The notes under the pieces: model-generated
The model's database searches: none
Seen by the model: the letters and a program-made list of their open reading frames with translations, nothing else
What the model was told of the DNA's origin: nothing
NCBI GenBank assembly: GCA_045107135.1
Contig: JASFZI010000066.1
Location: forward strand, 1-7,350
Origin: UBA6164 sp045107135
GTDB lineage: Bacteria > Patescibacteriota > Gracilibacteria > BD1-5 > UBA6164
Direction of reading: 5' to 3'
DNA: 7,350 bases
Shown here: one piece after another, positions 1 to 6,534 of the stretch
Position numbering within the stretch: position 1 is the stretch's first letter
How the letters are laid out: each line of letters begins with the position of its first letter
Position numbers and translations under genes: made by a program

Positions 1-569
1 GGAAGTATATTTTCTTCTCATATATATAAATTGATTCAATTTGATAGAGGGAATGAAGTTATAAATTTAGAAAAATTAAATTTATCTTCTAGCATTTTTA
101 TTATTGAAAAAATAGAATCTCATAATCTTTTATGATTTTTTTCTAAGAATACTCATGTTCATGAGTATTGAATAATATGTTTACTAGGAACAATAAAAAA
201 AGCAATTTCATCTGTATTTTTTGCTAATTCATATGAGATTTTATGAGTAAAATCTGATAATTTTTCTATTTTTTCTTCTCATAATTGAATATTATTTTGT
301 TGTAAAAAATGATCAGGAGATGTTTCCATTAAATAATTAACATATGCCCTTAGTCATTTTGATGTAGGAAGTCTTCCAGCTGAATTATATGGTTGAAAAA
401 CTAGTTCTAGAACTTCTAATTTAGCCATATCTCATCTCACTGTTGCAGGACTTACTCACAAATCATGTTTTTGAAGTAATAGTTTACTCCCTAAAACTTC
501 TCACGTTTGTAAGTATTCCTCAACAATTATTTTTAATATTTCTATATTTCTGTTAGTTAATGTACTCAT
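1..569 (-). CDS. hrcA: Heat-inducible transcription repressor HrcA, 3' end outside window
   Basis: HrcA represses chaperone operons by binding the CIRCE operator and is released on heat stress; it acts in the cytoplasm. The visible 189 codons begin at ATG 569 (MSTLTNRNIEILKIIVEEYL). They carry the family's winged-helix signatures: TGEVLGSK (residues 22-29), SPATVRGDMAKLE (40-52) and SAGRLPTSKG (63-72), then IGEEN (183-187). TGA encodes G23, G38, G46 and G72. IGEEN lies far closer to the N-terminus than in the roughly 340-residue Bacillus-type proteins, so much of the middle insert domain appears to be missing. Residue 46 is Gly (TGA) where HrcA usually has Asn (RND). The gene follows a glycosyltransferase gene by 13 nt, probably on one transcript. 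No CIRCE (TTAGCACTC-N9-GAGTGCTAA) is seen upstream. Any grpE/dnaK neighbours would lie beyond the left edge. The identification is secure for the N-terminal domain. Confidence 0.9.
148..169. repeat. 22-bp interrupted palindrome inside hrcA
   Basis: AATACTCATG and CATGAGTATT are perfect 10-bp inverted arms separated by TT. The palindrome lies within the hrcA coding sequence, where it encodes part of YSGTGVF. No T-run follows on either strand, so it does not look like a terminator. It may be a protein-binding site or chance; it does not match the CIRCE consensus. Confidence 0.6.
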
Positions 570-582
570 ATTTTTTTTATTT

Positions 583-1653
583 TTATCTAATTATTTCTAA
601 TAGTTGTTTTATGGTATTTTCTTTTGAATACTTTTGTTTTACATTATCATAATTTGTACTTACATTTTCTTTTTTTAAAAATAGTTTAATTTCTTCATAA
701 ATACTATTTACTGAAATAGGTGAAAAATAATGAATAGTATCATTAAAAATATCTTTTACATTTTTCAAATCACTAGAGATTATAGGGATATCAAAATATA
801 GTGGTTCTGTTAAGTAAAAAGGGAAAGGTTCATAAAAACTTGAAAATATTGTTCACATGGAATCTTTATAAAATAGTATTTTTTCGGCAGGTTTTATTAC
901 TCACATAAAATGAATATTTTTTTGCATTTCCAATTTCAAAATAATATTTCTTAAAAATAAGTTTCTAGATATAGTTCATCACAAAAAAACTAAATCAATT
1001 TCTAATCAAGCTTTTTTCATTTTATTAAAAACATATATTAATTTTTCATAATTTTTTTCTACTCATTCTCCTCAAGAATATATAAAAAATTTATTTTTTA
1101 TATTATATTTTGCTTTAATATCTATTTTTAAATCTGCAGTATTACTTAATTTATAGGAATTTGGAAAAAATCATTGTAAATATTTAATCTTATTTTCTTC
1201 TATATTATATTTTTCAATTAGCTCTTCTAAAGTATTTTTGTCAAAACAAATTATATTTTTAGATTTTTTTAAATTTTTATCAAGAAGTAGATAAAAACTA
1301 TATTTTACAAAATAATTAGAGAAATTACTATAATAAATATCCTTTAATGATGGCAAGATAGTAAAATAATCTCAAACATAAAAAATAGGTTTATAGTGAT
1401 TAAAAAATAACATTAAATTATTTTTATCTTTTTTTAGAATTCTTAAATATATAGTCTGTTCTTTTAGACTAAAATTCTTTATTCAAACATTTTTTATTGT
1501 CGTATTTACATTATCAAATCATTTCATATCTGAATTTGTATATAGAATGAAACTATTTTCATCATCTTGTGAAATAAGTCATTTTACTAATTCTATTGTA
1601 AATGCTGAATAAAGGTTATCATCAATAAACCTTAAATCTAATCAGATTTTCAT
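583..1653 (-). CDS. GT4-type (GT-B fold) glycosyltransferase
   Basis: Predicted 356-residue cytoplasmic or membrane-associated enzyme that transfers a sugar from a nucleotide-sugar donor, probably in cell-surface glycan or glycolipid synthesis; donor and acceptor cannot be told from sequence. The N-terminus MKIGLDLRFIDDNLYSAFT resembles the first beta-alpha unit of GT4 enzymes. The C-terminal domain opens with FIYSGGEGVEKNYEKLI (about residues 190-206), the family's 'G...KN...L' donor-domain motif. It also has the EX7E signature, E275 and E283, in SSFYEPFPFYLTEP, followed by PIISSD. Glycines in these motifs are TGA or GGA. The protein is very Asn/Lys/Ile/Phe-rich, as expected from the AT bias. 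The start at 1653 is the first Met that gives the complete N-terminal strand; no Shine-Dalgarno precedes it. It is probably co-transcribed with hrcA, 13 nt downstream, from a promoter near 1691. Linkage to hrcA is unusual and says little about function. Confidence 0.85.
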
Positions 1654-1690
1654 TTTTTATATAATTACTATTTTATTTTAATTACTACCT

Positions 1691-1696
1691 ATTATA
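1691..1696 (-). promoter_or_regulatory. Candidate -10 box for the glycosyltransferase-hrcA unit
   Basis: On the minus strand this reads TATAAT, an exact -10 consensus, about 38 nt upstream of the start at 1653. That would give a leader of roughly 30 nt. The region 17-18 nt further upstream (around CTTTTA) is a poor -35 box, so the call rests on the -10 alone in AT-rich DNA. Confidence 0.4.
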
Positions 1697-1765
1697 CTCT
1701 AAAATAGAAAATTTAAAAGATATTTTTTTGATTTAGATGACATAATAAAAAGCCAATATATAGAA

Positions 1766-1793
1766 TTGATTTTTAATGTTTAAATCATATAAT
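1766..1793 (+). promoter_or_regulatory. Candidate sigma70-type promoter for the membrane protein-mnmA unit
   Basis: TTGATT (1766-1771), 16 nt, then TATAAT (1788-1793): a good -35/-10 pair. Transcription would start near 1800, about 23 nt before the ATG at 1823. This supports starting the small membrane protein at 1823 rather than at 1892. The rest of the gene-free stretch 1654-1822 shows no other structure apart from the AT-rich palindrome over the start codon. Confidence 0.5.
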
Positions 1794-1822
1794 TATTTTA
1801 ATTAATATTAATAAATATATAT

Positions 1823-2101
1823 ATGGCATATATACTACTCTTGATGTATTTAATATTTCTGATTTGATTGTATATCTTTGTAATTAAAAGGATGAAGATG
1901 TTGTGTCATAAACATATGGTAAATACAGGTTTAGAATCTTTATGAAGGTGATATGAAATAATAAGGAGAAGACTAATTGTGATTTTGATTTTAATGTTCT
2001 TATTTTCCAGTTTTTTAATTCTAACTTTTTTAGATAATGGCTTATTTCAAAAAATATGATTACACAATAATCAGGAAACACTGGATAATTCTCCTTTTTA
2101 G
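1823..2101 (+). CDS. Small two-helix membrane protein, function unknown
   Basis: Predicted 92 residues. Residues 3-21 (YILLLMYLIFLIGLYIFVI) and 51-70 (LIVILILMFLFSSFLILTFL) are strongly hydrophobic and look like two membrane helices. They are joined by a basic loop (residues 22-50, many Lys/Arg/His) that probably faces the cytoplasm. Alternative in-frame starts are 1844, which shortens helix 1, and 1892, which removes it. I prefer 1823 because it keeps the helix and sits just downstream of the candidate promoter. Four glycines are TGA. The 3' end overlaps the next gene by 65 nt in another frame, suggesting the two are co-expressed or form a pair. I do not recognise a family. A frameshifted N-terminal piece of the next gene is possible but less likely, since that gene has its own start and its own helices. 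Confidence 0.55.
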
Positions 2102-2579
2102 GTATCTTAAAGTTTGAGTATTCCTTTTATTTACTTTTTTAGTTTATCATTTTACTATAACTCAAAAACATTTGATTTGAGATGAAATAATAAATATATT
2201 CATATTTCCAGCAATTTTTCTTTGAGTAAACTATGCTTTTATAAAACTTATTTTATGATATATTAAATTCTATAATGACTTACTTGTTATATATGGTGGT
2301 CAATTAATAGTGATAAAAACATCACTTTTTTTTAAAAATGATATTGAATTTATTGATATTAATAAAATTACAAAATTAGATACTTATTGTAGATGACTAG
2401 TAGCAAATATTTTATCTTATTGAGTTTTGGTTGTTGAACAACAAAGAGATCAAGTAAGAGAGTTTAGTTATATATCAGAGCCTTTTATAGCTTTACAAAT
2501 ATTGAATGAAGAAAAATTAAGAACAATAGAAGATAGAAAAAAAACTTATGTAGTTTCAAAAAGCAAAATGAGAAAATAA
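2037..2579 (+). CDS. Membrane protein with bacterial PH-like domain
   Basis: Predicted 180 residues. Two hydrophobic segments (about residues 17-38 and 51-74) are followed by a soluble domain at about 80-156. That domain has the pattern of YdbS/DUF304-type bacterial PH domains: NDLLVIYGGQLIVIKTSLFF, then DIEFIDINKITKL, then LSYGVLVVEQ, so a beta strand, a turn, the 'i...I..i' strand and the 'G.l.v' strand. The domain probably faces the cytoplasm, and the C-terminus is a charged helix. The role in this family is poorly known, with membrane-associated or transport-related functions proposed. ATG 2037 is the only Met upstream of the first helix in this frame (an in-frame TAG lies at 2031), so the start is fairly firm despite the 65-nt overlap with the preceding ORF. 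mnmA starts 14 nt after its stop, so all three are probably one operon. The PH assignment is from pattern only. Confidence 0.75.
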
Positions 2580-2593
2580 TAAAAAAATAATAA

Positions 2594-3643
2594 ATGAAAA
2601 AAATTTTAGTTTGATTATCCGGGGGAGTAGATTCAGCAGTTTCAGCTTATCTTCTAAAAAAACAATGATATGATGTAGTTGCATGATTTATGATAAATTA
2701 TTTAGCTCCCGAATGAAAGTTTTGTCCTACAAAAGACGATATGAAAGTTGCAAAAGAAGTTGCAGCTTATTTAAATGTCCCTTTTTTTACCTTTGACTAT
2801 AGAGAAACATATTCTGATAAAGTACTTGATTATATGTATGATGGTTATAAAAAATGAATTACGCCAAATCCAGATATTATGTGTAATAGTGAGGTTAAAT
2901 TTAAGGTATTCTTAGATGAAGCGTTAGAACATTGATTCGATGGTATTGCAATGGGGCATTATGCTAGAATAGAAAAAAGAGGGCTTTGATTTCACCTTAA
3001 AAAATGATTAGACCAAAATAAAGATCAATCATATTTTTTAGCTTGATTAAATCAATTTCAGCTTTCAAAAGCAATATTTCCAATTTGAAAACTTGAAAAA
3101 TCAGAGGTTAGAAAAATTGCATTAGAAGTATGATTGCCAAATGCTAATAGAAAAGATTCTCAATGAATTTGTTTCGTTTGAAAAGTTGATATGAGTGATT
3201 TTTTAGAGAAAAAAATTAAACCAAAACCAGGTGTTGTTAAAAATACTTCAGGTAAAATTTTATGAGAACATAAATGAGTATATTATTATACTATATGACA
3301 AAGAAAAGGGCTTGATATTTGAGGGCAAGCTGAACCAATTTTTGTTGTTAAAAAAGATATAGAAAAAAATGAAATAATAGTATGAACGAATAGTGATTTA
3401 GAATTATATGATGATAAATTATTTGTTTCTGAATTTCATTATTTATGAAAAAATAATTTTGAATTTCCTTTAAAGGCAAAATGTAAAATTAGATATAGAC
3501 AAGCTGATCAAGGATGTATTATTTATAAGGAAGAAAACAAGTATAGAATTGAATTTAGTGATAAACAAAGAGCTATAGCTTCAGGTCAAATATGTGCTGT
3601 ATATTTAGATGATGATTTGGTAATGAGTGGAGTTATATCTTAA
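2594..3643 (+). CDS. mnmA: tRNA-specific 2-thiouridylase MnmA
   Basis: MnmA uses ATP and a persulfide sulfur donor to make 2-thiouridine at wobble position U34 of the Lys, Glu and Gln tRNAs, in the cytoplasm. The 349-residue product has the usual length for the family. The PP-loop is VGLSGGVDSAVSA (residues 6-18), with G7 encoded by TGA. The two catalytic cysteines are present: C97 in NPDIMCNSEVKF and C193 in KDSQGICFVG. GHYAR, KDQSYFL and YTIGQRKGLDIGG mark the central tRNA-binding region. The C-terminal beta-barrel domain ends with SGQICAVYLDDDLVMSGVIS. About 19 in-frame TGA codons fall on glycine positions. ATG 2594 leaves a 14-nt gap from the PH-domain gene; no Shine-Dalgarno is visible. 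Transcription should end at the hairpin immediately after the stop codon. Confidence 0.97.
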
Positions 3644-3678
3644 AAAAAATTACAAAATATTATTTTTGTAATTTTTTT
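3643..3678. terminator. Bidirectional intrinsic terminator between mnmA and the K+ channel gene
   Basis: ATTACAAAA (3649-3657) and TTTTGTAAT (3664-3672) form a perfect 9-bp stem with a 6-nt loop. The flanking A-run and T-run can extend the pairing and supply a U-tract on either strand. It follows the mnmA stop directly and overlaps the stop codon of the convergent channel gene (3677-3679). It is AU-rich, so it may be weaker than the pilin terminator. Confidence 0.75.
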
Positions 3679-4540
3679 ATATTTTCTCTCAGCATTTTTT
3701 ACAAAAGTGAGCATCATTATCATTTTTACTTCCACACTTTTCACATTGTTTTTTTTCAATATCTATACTTATCATTTTTGTTGATTCTAAAAATATAATA
3801 ACAGTTATCGTTGATAATATGGTCATTAATATGGGTCATAAAATCATTAATATACTGGCAATAATTTTTCATGCTAGACTAAGGGGGATAATATTTCAAT
3901 ATCAGGTTGTACTCATTGTAACAATTGCCCACCAAAATGTTTCTGGTATAGATGTAAATGCTACAGCATTTCATCCTTTTTGTTCAAATAAATAGACTAA
4001 TGTAGAAAAGAGTACGAGTATTATTAATATAACAAATATAGCAGTTAGATACTCTATTTTATGCTTATTTATTCAACTTCAAATTTTTTTAATAATTGGA
4101 ATTCTTACAACTAATTCAAATATTCTGAAAACTCTAAATATTCTAAATAAAGCAAAAATTGCATACCCTCAAGGTCCATATATTATTATTAATATGAAAA
4201 AAGGTAAAAATGATAGTAAATCAAGCAAATTCATTAATCTAAAAGGAAAGTTTGTTTTATGCCCAGAATTTGACCATCTATAAACATATTCAATAAGAAA
4301 TATAGAAGATATAAAAAAATCTATAAAAAATATTTGGGATCAATACTTTTGTTCAAAACCAGGTATTGTATAAGCTCAAACAATTAGAACTGATAGTATA
4401 ATAAGAGATATGATTACATAATTGGCCCATAATCATAATTTTGTATCAGTATGTTCAAATATTGTATTTTTATCTTCATCTGAAACCTCATAAACTATTT
4501 TTCAGATTCATAATTTTTCCTTTATGAAATTAATAAACAT
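3677..4540 (-). CDS. Voltage-gated-type K+ channel with C-terminal zinc ribbon
   Basis: Predicted 287-residue inner-membrane potassium channel subunit, presumably a tetramer. Approximate segments: S1 40-58, S2 70-88 (E84, R89), S3 102-122 (D107 in NLLDLLSFLPF), S4 127-147, S5 163-185, pore helix 198-211, S6 224-250. S4 has arginine at every third residue (RIFRVFRIF: R133, R136, R139), the classic voltage-sensor pattern. The selectivity filter is TTGYGNIIP, with T212-G213-Y214-G215. Both filter glycines are TGA codons (3902-3904 and 3896-3898), while the pore-helix tryptophans (FWW) are TGG. After S6 comes a short charged linker and a CEKCG...CKKCG zinc ribbon (C266, C269, C280, C283). It could help assembly or sense metal or redox state; that is inference. 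No cytosolic RCK/TrkA-N domain is present. The start at 4540 gives a soluble N-terminal tail. The gene is divergent from the pilin gene. Confidence 0.92.
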
Positions 4541-4553
4541 AATATTTAAGTTA

Positions 4554-4559
4554 ATTATA
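4554..4559 (-). promoter_or_regulatory. Candidate -10 box for the K+ channel gene
   Basis: On the minus strand this reads TATAAT, only about 13 nt upstream of the ATG at 4540. If used, the mRNA would have a leader of about 7 nt, nearly leaderless. No convincing -35 box is visible 16-18 nt upstream. Confidence 0.3.
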
Positions 4560-4698
4560 TTTATTTTATTTTAACATATTTTATTTTAAATAACAAAAAT
4601 GACTTTATTTTAAATCTATATTTTAGATATTAATAAAATGTTTAGTACTTTTGTAAAGTTAAAAAGTATTTAAAATTATAAATTTATTAAAAAATAGA

Positions 4699-4704
4699 TA
4701 TACT
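4699..4704 (+). promoter_or_regulatory. Candidate -10 box (TATACT) for the pilin-like gene
   Basis: TATACT sits within AGATATACTTTT (4696-4707), 29 nt before the ATG at 4733, and would give a leader of about 22 nt. The same 12-mer occurs upstream of recQ. No strong -35 box is seen at the usual spacing; TTGTAA at 4651 would fit better with a -10 near 4676. Confidence 0.3.
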
Positions 4705-4732
4705 TTTAACTATATATTTTTTAAAATTAATT

Positions 4733-6415
4733 ATGATTAAATTACATAATAAAAAAGCATTTACTTTGGTAGAATTAATTGTAGTAATAACAATTTTAGC
4801 AATTCTATGAACAATTGCATTTATATCACTTCAATGATACAGCGCATCATCAAGAGATTCTGTGAGAATAAGTGATGTATCAAATATGAAAACATCATTA
4901 GAATTATTTCACCTGAACGCTGGAAAATATCCTTTACCTGATAATTTAGAAGAAATCTCATATTCTTGAGATATATTATGGTATCAATGAACACTATGAC
5001 AAATAGTAGTATCACAATTATCAAGAAATTTAAATGAAATACCAACAGATCCTTTATCAGATAAAGAATATATATTTTCAACTAGTTGAACTAGAAATGA
5101 ATTTGAAATATTAAATTTATTAGAATGAGACTTGGCATTTAACACAATTTCAAAAACAAATGCAGTTACAACGACAAGAACACCTAGAGTTGATGGTCAA
5201 TATAATAGATTATTTATTAAAACAGCAAATTATATAGTACCAACTCCAAGTATACTTACATCAGAAACAATTCTACAGTGAGTATGATTAGTACTTGATT
5301 GAACAAATATTAAATCTCAAATAATAGATTGAGGAGAGAATATACCAAACATATGATGAGTAACAACAAATACATGAGCATTAAATATAGAATTATCAGT
5401 ATATTCATGACCTGCAATTACGTCTAATTCTTCAGTCTGAGATAAATTAGCAGTAATAACGGCAATACAAAATGCATATAGTTGATCAGTATTAGCAAAT
5501 TTAGACATTTATAAGATTGTACTAGATGCAACAACTGAAGAAGAGTTATTAGCATTTGTAGATACTGTAGTATTAAATACTCCAACAGTAATTACCGTTG
5601 AAGAGGAAGAAGGAGCAACTGAAGATTCTATATCAGTGGTATGAAATCCTACATTAGAAACCAAGACAGATACTACTATAGATTTACTAGCTTGAACTTT
5701 TACTGATACAGATTGAGTACAAAACGTAACAATTGAATTATATTCTGATTCTTGATTAATTAATTTAATATGATCAGATGCAAATTGACAATTTGCTTCA
5801 TTACTACCATCAACTGATTATTATTGAGTAACTAAATGAGAAGCATACAATTTAGCTACTACAAGTTGGGAAATCAAAAGGTCATCTTGATTTTTTATAA
5901 CAACTGAAGTAGTTTCAATTCCTCCATCTACTATAGTTTCACTTTTATGAACTAATAACTTAATTACAGCAAGTTATACAGCAAGTTCTTTATTATCTTC
6001 ATATTCAGTTGCTTGAGCTTTTGATTGATTTAGGCGGAATGCTACAGAACCATTTTTATCTGTTCCTTGATTTATTAGTTTAGAATGAGCATGGACTTCA
6101 GATGCTGGATTAAATACAAATCAATGGCTGACTATTCAATTTAATCAACCTACTGTGATAACAAATTTTAGTGTTTATCCAAAATCTGGGCAAATTTCTA
6201 GATTTCCAAAAAATATAAAAATTCAATATTCAAATGATGGAATTAATTTTACAGATCATCAATCTTTTACACTTATAGCATGAGAAAATATTGATGTTGA
6301 TTTACTAATTTCTACACCTTCTGTTATTTATGTTAGATTATTTATGTTAGATAATTTTGGAGATGCCTCATACTTACAACTTGACGAATTTGTATTAAGT
6401 TGATATTTTCAATAA
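4733..6415 (+). CDS. Type IV pilin-like surface protein with F5/8 type C (discoidin)-like domain
   Basis: Predicted 560-residue secreted, pilus- or membrane-anchored protein, probably an adhesin. Residues 1-30 form a type III signal: basic MIKLHNKKA, then FTLVELIVVITILAILG. Cleavage is expected after A9, with mature F10 and E14 as the conserved Glu+5. The pilin core (to about residue 135) continues with LQGYSASSRDS, FHLNAGKYPLPDN and IPTDPLSDKEY. A middle region of unknown fold (about 136-300) is followed by a possible Ig/fibronectin III-like segment (about 304-393; TIELYSDSG, ASLLPSTDYYGV). Residues about 405-560 resemble an F5/8 type C domain: ITASYTASS, AFDG, NQWLTIQFNQPTVITNFSVY, IKIQYSNDGINFTDH, IYVRLFMLDN. 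Such domains bind glycans or lipids. By hand count about 33 of 41 glycines are TGA. One in-frame CGG (6035-6037) is ambiguous in this lineage. The gene is monocistronic, with its own terminator. The pilin N-terminus is certain; the middle fold is not. Confidence 0.9.
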
Positions 6416-6429
6416 AATACTTTAAAAAT

Positions 6430-6465
6430 AAAAAAGGTTTTTAGGCATACCTAAAAACCTTTTTT
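6430..6465 (+). terminator. Strong intrinsic terminator after the pilin-like gene
   Basis: AAAAAAGGTTTTTAGG (6430-6445) pairs perfectly with CCTAAAAACCTTTTTT (6450-6465) around the loop CATA, a 16-bp stem ending in a T-tract. It starts 14 nt after the pilin stop and separates that gene from recQ. The A-run on the left also allows function on the opposite strand, but no minus-strand gene needs it here. Confidence 0.92.
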
Positions 6466-6483
6466 ATTTTTTATTTGAAAAGA

Positions 6484-6529
6484 TATACTTTTTATATACA
6501 ATTGATTAAATACTTAAAGAAAATATATA
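6484..6529 (+). promoter_or_regulatory. Candidate recQ promoter elements
   Basis: Two options are visible. TATACT (6484-6489), inside the 12-mer AGATATACTTTT shared with the pilin leader, would give a leader of about 39 nt but lacks a good -35. TTGATT (6502-6507), 16 nt, then TATATA (6524-6529) has better spacing but would start transcription at about the ATG, giving a leaderless mRNA. I cannot choose between them from sequence. Confidence 0.35.
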
Positions 6530-6534
6530 TATCT

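Larger units (their letters stand above)
4541..4732. other. AT-rich divergent intergenic region with inverted repeats
   Basis: This 192-nt stretch separates the divergent channel and pilin genes and holds no ORF with family features. AGTTAAAAAGTAT (4657-4669) and ATACTTTTAACT (4700-4711) are 12-base inverted arms with one extra A, about 30 nt apart. A further TACTTTT lies at 4647-4653, giving two direct copies and one inverted copy of that heptamer. It probably contains both promoters and perhaps an operator or leader hairpin for the pilin gene. Confidence 0.5.

Noticed and set aside
1654..1822. CIRCE operator or riboswitch in the glycosyltransferase-hrcA leader
   Set aside because: No TTAGCACTC-type inverted repeat or conserved GC-containing RNA structure was found; only promoter-like boxes.
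1884..2081. Minus-strand 65-residue ORF
   Set aside because: Antisense to the two plus-strand membrane ORFs and downstream of a good plus-strand promoter; its hydrophobic composition follows from the AT-rich opposite strand.
1892..2101. Start of the small membrane protein at ATG 1892 with AAAGG upstream
   Set aside because: The purine run abuts the ATG with no spacing, and this start loses the first membrane helix, which is open and hydrophobic from 1823.
3677..4540. TGA as tryptophan (Mycoplasma-type code)
   Set aside because: Would turn the filter TGYG into TWYW and the MnmA and RecQ P-loop glycines into Trp, while true Trp sites already use TGG.
5961..5985. Short direct repeat ACAGCAAGT in the pilin gene
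   Set aside because: Two adjacent copies encoding TAS-type residues in a Ser/Thr-rich stretch; too short to call a repeat element.
4733..6415. Minus-strand ORFs opposite the pilin gene (for example 4821-5081 and 5317-5508)
   Set aside because: They are shadows of the pilin reading frame, with no family features or initiation context.
6475..6534. N-terminal extension of RecQ from an in-frame TTG
   Set aside because: It begins in the tail of the terminator and adds about 20 residues not typical of RecQ; ATG 6535 fits the usual distance to motif 0.
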